From Strobilurus pachycystidiatus (Eukaryota > Basidiomycota > Agaricomycetes > Agaricales > Physalacriaceae), in contig JAHLMK010000011.1 of NCBI GenBank assembly GCA_019915135.1, forward strand, positions 124,001 through 188,000: a DNA stretch of 64,000 bases, given 5' to 3'. The position numbers and the translations under genes are program-made. Positions 46,290-57,449 of the stretch are shown here, one piece after another (position 1 is the stretch's first letter; every line of letters begins with the position of its first letter). Under the pieces are notes generated by a model. That model saw only the letters and a program-made list of their open reading frames with translations. It was not told where the DNA came from and ran no database searches.

Positions 46290-47616
46290 ATGGATGCGCC
46301 AATAGGTCGGTTGGCGCAAAGGCAGGGCCTTGGTCTCGGTGGTCTTGTTACCCAAGTAATAGGTGGCGTTACGAGCGCGATGTGAGTATCTCTGATGAAC
46401 TGAGGAATTGTGGCGCCAACTCAACCTTTTCTTAGCGGCGGAGTCAACTCGGTGGTAAGCACTGTTGTTGCCGGCGCGACCAGCGCGGTCGAAGATGTCA
46501 CGAGCGCGATCCTACCGACTTCGACCAGTACTACTTCGTCAGTCTTGAACCCATTCTGATGAAAGGGAGCAACTAACATTAGTAGTTCCACCCCTACCAC
46601 TCTTTCAACACCATCGACATCTAGCGCTCTAAGCATGTATGTTTACTTGCATTCCTTCTGACTTGCGAATCGCCACTAACTCGATACTCAGTACCTCGAC
46701 TACCTCATCTTCGACAATCACCAGCACTTCGCCCTCTTCCACCATCGCCTCGACCAGCTCGTCGGCCATCATTTCCAGCCTCGCTCCGAGCACCACGTCG
46801 GCGTTGCCAACATCAAGTTTGTCGTCCATCGCGGCGGCCACATCAGCTACCGCTGAGGCCGAGACTATCTATGAAACTACGTCCAATGGGGTGCAACATA
46901 CCGTAACCGCATTTGTCTCTGAGTCGGCGGCCTCTGCGACTGCTTCCACCACCCCTTCCACCGCCAGCTCTTTCCTCTCAAACAAGGGTTTATCTGGTTT
47001 CGTGTTCGCGCTATGCGGTCTGATTGGTCTAGCCATCATCATCGCTATCATTACCTGGGTGCTCCGTCGTCGTCGTAACAAACTGACTGAAGAGGCTATC
47101 AGCTTTGATCCCGCGTCATCCGTCTACAGAGATGACATGGAGGCCGGGTTCAATGAGAAGAGGAGGCAAAGTTATGGAAGTGGCAGCAGCAATGGCCACG
47201 GCGCGTACATGCAGCCACCCCCACCCATCGCCACTGCTGGCTACTACCAGACAACGTACTCTCAGCCGTCGAGCTATAACCACCCTTTCGCACCCCAGGC
47301 GCCCAACCCGGTATATGATGGCTCCCGTCCAAATCAGGTGTCTGCCAATATGCCCGTCACCATCGACAACGGCAACAATCTGTACTTTGATAGTCAGAAC
47401 CGGGCTGCTCGAGGCCCATCACCGTCTCCTCCGCCTGCGACGCAGATCCCTATCGTAGCTCGCCCTCTACCTGAGACCTTCGGGTCTTACGATGATCGCG
47501 CGAGTGTCATGGAAGGACATCAGGGCGTCCCGCTTAAGGTCAGGCTCTCTTTACAGTTTACTCTCACTTCGAAAGGAACTGACCATGGGCAACACTTTCA
47601 GGTCGCGAATGTATGA
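46290..47616 (+). CDS. Mucin-like Ser/Thr-rich single-pass membrane protein (Mid2/Wsc-type layout)
   Basis: The N-terminal part (MDAPIGRLAQRQGLGLGG) is followed by a long Ser/Thr/Ala-rich ectodomain expected to be heavily O-mannosylated, a single transmembrane helix (GFVFALCGLIGLAIIIAIIT) with an Arg-rich stop-transfer WVLRRRRNK, and a Pro/Tyr-rich cytoplasmic tail (YNHPFAPQAPNPVYDGS) ending KVANV. Four introns, the last splicing a 15-nt terminal coding exon (47602-47616). There is no obvious cleaved signal peptide. The architecture recalls fungal cell-wall sensors, but there is no WSC domain; function is not assigned. Confidence 0.75.
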
Positions 47617-47896
47617 GCACCATCGTTCCTCCGATTTAACCACGAGTTGTTCTTCTGTTCCCAGACTCTTGAGTCGGGACTCGACATATGGACTCTTGCT
47701 CGTTCGCTGTTATTGTAATTTGTTGTCGTAACCTTCTTTTGCTGTGCGGCATACTATCTGCACTTCGATAGTGCATACTTATGATCCATGTAGGAGTCGA
47801 AAGACTCGCCTGCTTCATCCCTTGCTTGATTACATGGTTCCAATTAGAGTAAAGGTAAGTCGCAAACATCATGCGAAAAGATCTAGATATCAAGAA

Positions 47897-49265
47897 CTAG
47901 AAAGAATTCAATGCTGGCACGTAGGTGGCGATGGAGAACCTACTGTCTATTTCAACGACGAGAGCATCACGATTCTTGAGATTCGTGAGAACACCTTCGA
48001 AGTCTTCCTCCTCTGCCCAGTCCAGATCCCAGTAATGCTGATACTGCGATTTGGAGCGAAGGATTAGGATGACGAAGCTTCCCAAGCCACATTTAGCAAG
48101 GGTTTCGTCCAATGTATTCCATTTTGCACTGTCAAGTCGCAGGCAGAACTTGGAGTATTGTCCAGACGTGTCAACCGTAAACGAATGCAAGGACTCCAAT
48201 GATAGTCCCGTGAAGGTATCCCTCATGCGGTCTAACCAAATGGAAGCAGTGGGAAGGACTGTCAGCTGAAGCGTCTTGAGACAGCCCAACGCGAGGAGGG
48301 GACGTATATGCGCTGATACATGTGATTTAGTCCTGGAAAACATGGGGAAAGAGCGAAAATCTGATAGACGTACAAGCCTCGAATGACTCGCACGTAAATA
48401 GGTGCTCCAACGTTCCCTTGTTAGATGTGAGGAAAGGCGCGGCGACGTCGACATTGTAGACGATTTCCGCGTTCCGGTACCAATGCAGTTCCAAAGAGTG
48501 GAGGAAACTGATGTCTGCCGGTGACTGCGGATGAAGGAATGCGCTGAGCAGTCTTTCGTAGACATGTCGAGACATGTTGTGAATCGCCAGAGACTTCAAG
48601 TGAAGAGTCTTCGGCGTGGTATACGCAATCTGGAGGGGGGCATTGACATCAAGGGGACGTTCATCATCTATGAAGGCAATCCTTTGCATAAACAGGTTTT
48701 CGAGCGCGTCAACATCATGAAGAAGACGTAAGAATGAACCCAAGCTCTCGAAAGTGACGGCACATAGGTTTAACTCGCGCAAGTGGGGCGATCCCACAGT
48801 GAGAGCACGGGCTCCTTCCCAGGCAGAAAAGGCGTCCCATCCGTATATCCGTTCATAGCAAAGTCCCAAGCGCTTCAGCCTCGTAAGTTGAGGCATCAAT
48901 GGTCCTAGGGAGTCCTTTAAAGGGCGCCACCAAGCGTTCCCTTTGCGAGAACTAGCGAAGAGGGCAGGGCCCATTGAACGTAGATGGATAGTCTGCACGT
49001 ATGGGGCAAGATGGGAATGGCTGGAAAGCAGGCTATAGAAGGTGCCAATGTCCTGTGGGTTCTCCGCTGATATTTGTCGTTGTCTCCCATCATCTCTGCG
49101 TAGATCTACGCGAGAAAAGATGATGCTCTGCGCACTGCTTGCCCATGCACGACATACGGTCGCACAGGAGAGGAGGGAAGGGATGTCGTTGTGAAGAAAA
49201 TCGAGGACGAGGTCAACGAGTTCCTGAGGTATCTTCCCGGGGTTCTGTATGCAGATTCTGTGCAT
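47897..49265 (-). CDS. F-box protein
   Basis: Two exons joined at the intron near 48375-48312 (GCTT|GTACGT, acceptor TATCAG). The N-terminal F-box reads KIPQELVDLVLDFLHNDIPS, LLSCATVCRAWASSAQSIIF, the standard SKP1-binding fold in Agaricomycetes. The rest has irregular leucine-rich segments (LKRLGLCYERI, LRELNLCAVTF, LKSLAIHNMS, LKTLQLTVLP) that would form the substrate-binding part of an SCF ubiquitin ligase. About 435 aa. Such genes are highly expanded in mushrooms. The substrate is unknown. Confidence 0.88.
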
Positions 49266-49520
49266 GAGACGAGGACACAGAGAAGGAATAACACGCGCTT
49301 GTCATGCACGCTCGAATGATCGCCGGCATTTACTTCCAGGGCCACGTAAACCGCACGGGCCACGGCGGCGAAGCACCTGAAGACCCACGTTGATCATGAT
49401 GTGCAGTGGGCGTGCGGGCAAGTTAGAGACGCGACCCAAGCTTGGCACTCCGTTGCGTAAATTCTTCAATTCTTGTACTGCTAGATATGTATTAGCGATC
49501 TCATTTTCTACAACCGTATT

Positions 49521-52500
49521 CTACACCTTGACTTTCTCAGTCGTCTCTTCCTGCTTGTGGTCATCGTGTTCTCCCAGTCTGTGGATGCTCTTGGAATCCG
49601 AGCTGACGCCTCTCATTCTGTTTTCTCTTTTTTCCAGGTACCACACAAGCCATGTCACAGCAAGCGTAGCCACACTTACACAGATCATAGCGATGGTCCC
49701 TTTGTGAAATCTCGGAGCGTCAGTGGCAGGATATAATACCAAGGACCACCAGGCGTTGACCACATTGTTCCACATGCTAGGGCGTTTGTGAGTAGGATTG
49801 ACTATTCGAAGACGAGGTGAACTTACTTCATGGACGCCAACACAATCCCTCGTTGCTGGTCATCATCGGCGCATATCTGATTCGCCCATCTAATAGTAGT
49901 TCCTTAGTCACTGTTTACGCTAGGGTGAGGGTTCATACGCGAAGGTCGTGGCTTGGCCGGCATATGAAGCTCCTGCGATGTCTAATGACAAGTCATTCCA
50001 CGTTTGAGATGAGATGAGGGTGAAAAGGCCTACAAAATGCGAAAAACTTCAGTCCTCTAGGACTGCTCCATATTGACAGACATATTGCAGATATGATGCA
50101 TGCAATGGACATGTACACCAGTACGGGCCATCGAACACGTGTATAATCGGTCCAGGTGGCGCACACTAGGGTGGAGACTATAGCGAACGCTGTCGAACCC
50201 AATGGGTAGTAATCTAAGTCCAGTCGTTCAGCTGCTTGACCACCTGCTGACTTTGAATGTATGACCTATTTGTTCGACAGTGTATCCACCAATGGCTTAG
50301 TGTACAGTCAGCACACGGAGATACGGAGAACGTCCTGCTCACCCTTCAGCCACTGGCCCATGATGTTATTAGATCCGAAGCTTTCCGTTTCGCCCGAGAC
50401 AGCGAACTAGTGAAGTCTTGTGATAAGGCGCGTCGTACACGAAAATGACAGAAGGAGGCCGACCAAAAGACTGCAAGCATACCACCTCCAGTTGCCAAGT
50501 GTCCTCCTGACAAGGTCCCATCCAATGGGATCTCGCGCAACCTGTATATTGCCTTGTAAGCGGTCGGATGCCAACTTGCGCTCCTAAGATATGGCAAATA
50601 TGATGAATAAAGCTCAGATAAGCGGGCCGACGTACCTCCAGGGTAAGGTAGAAGGCTTTTGTTGTGAGCGGAACATCGGGGAATATAAGGAAGCCATATA
50701 GCGCGATGGGCAAGGTTATAATTCCATCTATGATGAACCTTGAGGAGTACATATCAGTGAAGTGTTATACACATTTCCAGACAGGTGAATGAGCATACAG
50801 CCAACGCCAGCCACTTCGTCCGGCAACACCATTTAGATGGCTACCTTGTCTGTCAGAGACGTAGACCCCGATAGTGTTACTGCGCTTGCTTGCCTGTATA
50901 CCGCCGCTTGAAGAACGCCCGAAAATCTTAAGAGACGGATGAATGACCGCGCGGATATGATATGGGTTTGACTTACAGAGTACCGGCCAATCCTGCGCTG
51001 GTGAATATACCTGAGCGCTTCCCCAGCTCAGCAGACTTGTACCAGCTTGAGGTCTATTTGCATGCTAGCATAGAAGATGGGCTCTGAACACATACGATCC
51101 TAAAATGTAATGTGTGCCCACGAATGTGGAACTCTCTGCCATGGCCTGGAAGAACCTGATGGCGTAAATCTACAGTACCCACAGTTAGGAAAATTGTTGG
51201 GGATATCAGCCGACAGATAGCTCACCGACTCAACATTGTGCACGGCACTCGTGCTGTATCGATCGCGTGAAGAAGAAGTCGCGTAAATGAAGAGTAAGTG
51301 TGCGGACCAGAACGTCAGGACGCCCCAGACTATCTGCATGGATGGTAGCCATATTCGAGGCCGCACAATGTGGAGCATCAGGTTGTCTGGAATCCGCCGA
51401 GTTCTGTTAGAAGATCTCACGAGTGAATCCGGCGTACTTACTCGGAATCATGCCAACTATGTATCCGCAAGTGAATATCGTGTTGATTTTCTGATACGAG
51501 TCTCTATGAGCGACGAATCAAGATCAGGTATCAAGTCAAGCGTACATTGTATTCCGTTCCGTACATGTTGAGCTCTTCCTTCATTCCTGAGACGTAAGCA
51601 TTCGCGATGTTCGACCGATCTAGATCTTCAGCATTTTGGCAATCGGGATGTCAGAGCGAGTCATATACAAAACAAGAAACCTCCGCTTACAGTTCGTGAA
51701 GTACTGGCGTCGGACCGATCTTTAGACTTGAAGCCGAATGACTGTCATACTATCGATCAATCGGAAGTGTCAATCCATTGGCACCGGCTTGACACTTCTG
51801 TCCTACTCACTCATTCCTTCATGTACAGCCGTGAAAATTTGCAGATTTCTTAATCTCAACTCAATGCATGGACTGAATGAAAAAACTGATTTTTAAGTGC
51901 TTGTGCGACCGATGCCAGACGATGCCGATAAGGACCTCAATTCTGGCGGGAAGTGTCAATCGTGACGCGCTGTGACTCTGCCAACTTTTCGCAGTCTTTT
52001 CGCAGGCAGATCGGAGTTTGAATAATTGACTGTCACGGCTCGACAGCGAACGCTCTCTCGCTCTCTTCACTCATGCTGTAAAAATCTGCTTAATGGTTCA
52101 AATAGACCAAATTGATGCCAAAGCCAATGTCTGAGCTTCACAAACCCAACAGACCACTGAGTCTGACGTGTAAGGCCGGTCAATAGTAGTGTCAATCCGG
52201 AATTGACACTTTGCACCATCAACAAAATTCCTGAATATCTTCGGGGCGTGTAATCTCAAGATAAGCTGACGGCCTTATGGGTAGCATACCAAAGCACTGT
52301 AGTGAAAATTCTCAGAGGGAACGGGCAAGAAATGAGGGCTACAGAAAATGTTTTATTGGGGGATTGACACTTCTGTCCGGATTGACACTTCCGATTGATC
52401 GATAGTAATGCTTACCATAAGGCAGCAGTAACTGAGAATAAACCAGTCGATCTTGAGCAGCAGCTTGGTTTCCTGTCGGGTTGAAGGAATTTCGCCCCAG

Positions 52501-52532
52501 AGAAAGACCCTCGCTTTGGCCAAGAGGGACAT
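49521..52532 (-). CDS. MFS transporter 4, anion:cation symporter family, with a transposable element in intron 1
   Basis: Start MSLLAKARVFLWGEIPS at 52532 (an in-frame Met at 52571 is possible). Exon 1 (52532-52416) ends KIDWFILSYCCLM; exon 2 is a 13-nt micro-exon (51703-51691) and exon 3 continues, giving YFTNYLDRSNIANAYVSGMK, the family's first-helix signature. Intron 1 is 712 nt because the element at 51750-52405 lies within it. Other landmarks: EELNMYGTEYNKINTIF, TCGYIVGMIPNNL, WLPSMQIVWGVLTF, IIDGIITLPIALYGFLIFPD, VLYPATDAPRFHKGTIAMIC and a charged tail ending ETTEKVKV. Apart from the insertion, frame and splice signals look intact, so the gene is probably functional. Confidence 0.87.
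51750..52405. mobile_element. 656-bp terminal-inverted-repeat element (MITE-like), TA target-site duplication
   Basis: The ends are perfect 27-bp inverted repeats: 51750-51776, beginning CTATCGATCAATCGGAAG, and 52379-52405. The flanking dinucleotides are TA at 51748-51749 and TA at 52406-52407, the duplication typical of Tc1/mariner-type insertion. No transposase-like open frame is present, so it is non-autonomous. Subterminal copies of TTGACACTTCTGTCC occur near both ends in the same orientation. The element lies in intron 1 of transporter 4. The perfect TIRs suggest a recent insertion. Confidence 0.88.
51765..52390. repeat. Recurrent 9-mer AAGTGTCAA/TTGACACTT inside the TIR element
   Basis: Exact copies begin at 51765, 51789, 51951, 52203, 52364 and 52382, in both orientations, with one near copy at 52188. 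The copies at 52188 and 52203 form an internal palindrome (GTGTCAATCCGGAATTGACAC less one base). Such spaced copies are what transposase-binding sites look like in TIR elements. Confidence 0.7.
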
Positions 52533-53312
52533 GGTTACGTTGGTGTTGCGGTCGGGGAAGCGAGGCAGCACGAGACCATATTCGAATCAGAGTCGAACGA
52601 CCAAACGCAAAAATCCGATCGCGCGATTTGATCTCACGCCTTACACGCCAAGCGTACGTTCGAACCACGCAACTCAGACGACGGAAAACACCAAAGGGCC
52701 CCGCGCAGCCGCGATGGGTCCCCTGGGCAAGACCGAGGGTGTCCTACTGGGATCCCCTCTGAACGCCACCCACTTTTGACCGGCAAATAGGCGCGCCCTC
52801 TTGGCCACGGAAAAGCGGGTTTGTTGCCGACTAGGTGTCAACTTGTCATCAAGGCTTGGTAAACTACGGAATTGCGGGGTTTTATGAGGGCCTCGCCGCG
52901 TGCTCTGCGCAACGATGAGCCGGGCTTCTGCGCCACACATACTCCCGGCCGCACTTTGCTACTTGACTACGACTCGTCCAAGCTGTCACGACCCCGCCAC
53001 AGCTGCTGTACTATCTTGTGCTACATTGACCCACCTTCCTCGTATGGCAAAGAACATCGTAGAACAACGTCGACCAATTCTGGACCCAAGTTATCGCCTT
53101 GCCATTTATGGCGGATGTATATGATTCAGAGTCTCTTTGCCTCAGGTTTGTAAGCCTTGTTGACTCAGTACAGGGCTCTCCCGCTCTGCCGTGTTTCGGC
53201 CTTTCGCCTATTATCACCAATCAACCCAAGGCTCCCCCAAGTTCACCCGATCCTTTATAATGAGATTGATTTCTTCGGGTAAGGGGACGCTTCGCTTCCT
53301 TCCCATCTAGTC
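52533..53312. other. Divergent promoter region between transporter 4 and the YTP1-like gene
   Basis: About 780 bp with no supported gene. It is moderately GC-rich near 52.7 kb. Short overlapping open frames there show no motif. Confidence 0.5.
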
Positions 53313-55660
53313 ATGTGCCATCCCTGGTGTGCCCTCAGCCTGCCCATCGCGCCTCTCTACGTCTTGGCCACAATAACATCTTCGGACGCGTCGCTAGTCA
53401 ACGATGCGTCATTGTTCGGAGGCATCGTCGTCCGGGATGACCATCATCACCACGGTGCCCCCATGGCAGAGCTTAACGAGACGGAAGTAACCCTCCATCA
53501 CGCTCCTATCCCCGCCTCGTATTACACGTTGGATTGGGAGAACGACCCAGTTACGCCGCATCAGCACCCCGGCCTCATGTTCACTCATGCGGTCCTCATG
53601 TGTCTAGCATTCTTTGTTGCGCTACCCATAGGTGTGTGCACAAAGTCTCCGCTCTGCTTCCCTCATGTTCATGATATTGAATGTAGGCATCGCTATGCGA
53701 TCTGTCAAACATTCCTGGCATGGCGCTGTCACGGTCTTGTTTTACATACTCGTTGGACTGGGTTGCGCATCTAGCGCGTTGTACAAAAAGCTTACGCCCA
53801 ACATGTAAGCCTAATCATCTATCATTACCGTCTTCGAGCTGACCTGCTCTATCTCAGGTATGAAGGTATCTCACACTGCCCTGCCAAGATTCAACCTCAT
53901 CTCTCACTTCCTCTACTAGGATCCGCGCACGGCGTTCAGAGCTATTTGGTCATCTTGGTCGCCGTCATTCTCACTGTCGTCGATCTGATCTCCATAATAA
54001 AGCGCGTTGTCTCATTTACTCGGAGCGGTGACAAATTTGCCTTGGGCACTTTCTGGAACGTGACGATCTTGGGCCGGGAGCAACCATGGCTCAAGGCATC
54101 TTCAGCGGAGTACGCCGGCTTGGTGACGGAAGAGCCCGATGAGTACGAAATGGACGAAACGAAGGCGGCTGCGAATAGTCCGACGGCTTCCGAGCGACAT
54201 GTTCACTACGACGAGGCAACCATTCATAGCAGCACCGAGCAATGGGCCAATAACGTCAACCGCCATCACCGCAATTACTCTCAGTCCGCTGCCTCAGACC
54301 ACACGTTCGGAGAACGATCTGTACATTCTGAGGATACCCTGGATGGCCTGGACTTCAAAAACCCATCCCCAAAGCAATCCCTTCCACAAAGGATAGGAAC
54401 TGGCGTATTCGCGACTGCAGAAAGATTGCTCGTCGTTGCGGGGTTTGCCCAGCTAATTCTCGGGGTTGTTATCTACACTGGTGCGTACCCCAAAGGAAGC
54501 AGTCCGGTCAGGTAGCTGATTGTACCTCGACAGGGGGGTGCAGAGGTAATTATACCAACGGGTGCCTTGCTCATCTTATCAGTACACGAATTTCCTTACT
54601 CCCTGAAGAACGCCGCTCACGTTCTTTTCTTCTAGAGGGCGGAATCTTCTGGTGCTATGGTCTGTTCACATTTGCGCGTTTCCTTGGCTCGCACTCCGAC
54701 CTGGGATGGGCATGGAACCGGGCCCCGAATGGCAACAATGTCAGCGCGGAGTTTGTCGAATCATTCCTCATCTTCTTCTACGGCATTACCAACACTTGGA
54801 TGGAAAGGTTTGGAGCTCACCCTGGTGACCCGTACACCGCGAAGCAGATCCAACATATTGGCATCGCGGTACGACGAGCGCTTCTCTGGCGACGAGCATT
54901 GTGACTCATCACGAGCAATGATACAGGTCATGTTTTGGTTTGCCGGACTCGTGGGAATGGCACTTGAATCGAAGAGGGTGAGGAAGTGGATGGCGGGCTC
55001 CACCATCGCCGCTCTCCCCCCTTCCGCCTCCCGCGAAGCCATCGCGGAACCTCCCAGCTACATTGCAAGCTTCAACCCCTTCCCGGCCTTGGTCATCGGT
55101 GTCACGGGTGCGGCAATGTCTGCACATGCCCAGGCGTATGTATTTCAGGTACGTTAAGTGTTACTTCTTGAAGTTCTTTGGCGCGCGCAGTATTGCCGTT
55201 GATTCAATGCCTCCTCGTTCGACTGACAGTGCTGACGCGTTTCTCCATCAGGTCCAGATACACATGCTCTGGGGATATTTGCTTGTCGCAGCCGCCGTTA
55301 TGCGTTGCTTGACCTACTTCTTCGTCTGGCTGTGTCCCCCTCGTTCCATGCTCCCTTCTCGGCCGCCCACGGAGGCGTTGGGAAGCTTCTTTCTTGCCTG
55401 TGGTGGACTGAGCTTCATGTTCTCGACGGAGGAGCTGACCATTGCCGCGATGCGTCGGGGACGGGATGGTAAGCGACTTCGACATTGCTCATCACCTCGT
55501 TTGACTGACAGTCTTTGATATCCTAGATGTCATGATGTTCACCAACGTTGCCGTTGCCCTAACATGTCTCGCGTTCACATGGACCGTTTGCGTCGTCGGC
55601 TACAAAGGTTACTTGAGATCAAGATCATCGCCTGTGCCCGCTTTCCACAGTTCTGCCTAA
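53313..55660 (+). CDS. YTP1-like multi-pass membrane protein (DUF2427 plus Ytp1 domains)
   Basis: An N-terminal hydrophobic stretch (LPIAPLYVLATITSSDASL) is probably a signal sequence; a His-rich region follows (DDHHHHGAPM). The DUF2427-like part has HQHPGLMFTHAVLMCLAFFV and VKHSWHGAVTVLFYILVGLG. After a long acidic, His-rich cytosolic loop the C-terminal Ytp1 domain has GIFWCYGLFTFARFLGSHSD, GWAWNRAP, FESFLIFFYGITNTWMERFG-type motifs, QIQHIGIAVMFWFAGLVGMA and FMFSTEELTIAAMRRGRDD. About seven exons; the stop is at 55658-55660. Ytp1 was described in yeast as similar to mitochondrial electron-transport proteins, but its function is unknown. Confidence 0.85.
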
Positions 55661-55946
55661 GTGGCCCTTTCTTCTTTTAGATTCTATGACCTTAGTTAAT
55701 CTCCTACATTTTTTATTTATCTCACTGCCTGCTGTATCGCCAGCTCCTTCTGTTACTCTACACTTTGATGTCTTCACGAATTCTTCATGATCTGGGCCGT
55801 GCTCCCTCGACGATGCTTCAGTTTGTTATTACTACTGTATCTCTCCACTTTCACAAGTTGAGTACTCCCTCTCCGGTACCCTGCATTTTTTACCACATGT
55901 TGCGCGTGTACATACCCTTCAATTAATACACTACTCTTTGATGAAC

Positions 55947-57252
55947 CTACATCATCGCGTAGAGATAGTCTCCCAACGTTCCCATCCAGATCCAGAATCC
56001 AGACCAACCGCACCCAACGAAACCCCTCCAGCAACTAGCTCGACTCTCAAAGTCAGTCTGATAAACAACACGACCCAGTTGGACTGTCCCAAGGCCCAAG
56101 CCCACAAAAAACGGTAATGCTTGTCCATTCAAGAAGCCGGCATACGAGATCAGCGACATGGAGGCTACGGAAAGACCGGAAATAATTTGACGAGACTGCG
56201 GACCAAAGAGCAGCGCTGTAGAGCGGATGCCGACGGATATATCGTCCGTTTTGTCCTGCAGTCACGGTCAATTGAGTTGACTTGAGGGACGGAATGGAAC
56301 GTGTATACTTGGTGCGCGTATATGGTGTCGTACACCAGGGTCCAGCACACCCCGCCCGCGTAAAGAGGTAAACATATGCTCCAATCTGTGACACCTGCCA
56401 CGGCGGACCAGCCAAGAAGCGCACCCCAATTGAACGCGAGTCCTGTTCTAGTTCAGAAATTGAAGAGTGGGACAAGAGATGTTGAATCAACCTAGGACAG
56501 CCTGGGGCCAGTGGGTGACGCGCTTCATGAACGGGTAGATCGTCACCACCGATAAAGAGGCGGCACCGAGGACAATGCTGAGCAAACAAATATAAGCCAA
56601 TTCGCCGAGTGCAGGTCGGCATGTGCAAATTACCTGTACCAGTTGAGCTGGAGCAGAACGGCTAGACCGACAGAGAGCTGTGCGGCGAGAAAAGTCCACG
56701 CCTGGGGCATCGTGATGTCGCCTCTTGTCAGCGGGCGTTCGCGTGTCCTCGCTGCCATAGACGATGAGGACGGCGTCGTGGAAAAAGGGAGTAAGAGACA
56801 CACCGACAGCCTTGTCAAGATTTCTATCCCACATGTCGTTTATTGTGCACCCCGCGCCTCTCATCACCAACGCGCCGACGCCGAAAAGGCTCAGGAACGT
56901 CAAGGGGACGGTGTACGGCGTGTGCAGCGCGTAAGACGCCATGGTAATGGACCATGCTGGGCGAGGATAAGGGCTGTGAGCAAGTGGTAAAGTCGCTTTA
57001 CTCACCACACGGATAATAGAGCAACAATGTGCCAATGGGCTTGTCAATGCGCGTCAAGTAGAAGTACGGACGCATTTTGTTTGGTAGTCGTTCGACCCAT
57101 GAGCTCTGCGTCGGTAGCACCTCTGCCGACAGCGGCGGTGGGGACCTGCCCGACGTCGTTGACGTCGCGCGAAAGAGCGACGGTCGGTACAAATGAGACA
57201 GACCGCATCTTCGAGGCGCCGCGAGAGGCAAGTGGCGAAGATGGAATAACAT
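55947..57252 (-). CDS. COQ2: 4-hydroxybenzoate polyprenyltransferase COQ2, mitochondrial
   Basis: UbiA-family enzyme that attaches the polyprenyl chain to 4-hydroxybenzoate in coenzyme Q synthesis, in the inner mitochondrial membrane. The N-terminus [17 protein letters not shown] is Arg-rich and fits import. The first Asp-rich motif is [19 protein letters not shown] (NDxxDxxxD), completed across an intron; [10 protein letters not shown] follows. The second motif is [14 protein letters not shown], also joined across an intron. Membrane helices include [19 protein letters not shown] and [18 protein letters not shown]. About seven exons; stop near 55947. Both metal/prenyl-diphosphate-binding motifs are intact. 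Confidence 0.93.
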
Positions 57253-57449
57253 AGGATCTCACGTAAGCACCGACGAAGACTTTGATGTATAAAGACGTAG
57301 CTTCTACTAACAAAAACAAGATGTATGGACAAAACAATGCTAGGAAAAATGATAACGATGGAAACAAAACAAGTAGGCGTATGTATACAAAACGATCAGT
57401 ATGATGAATGAATGTGAAAGCAAGAATATGATGAAGCAATGTAAGTCAG

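Noticed and set aside
51691..52532. MFS transporter 4 seemed to have lost its first helix to a transposon insertion
   Set aside because: The missing segment is upstream of the element, and a 13-nt micro-exon (51703-51691) joins it to the rest in frame, giving CCLMYFTNYLDRSN. The element is intronic and the gene looks intact.
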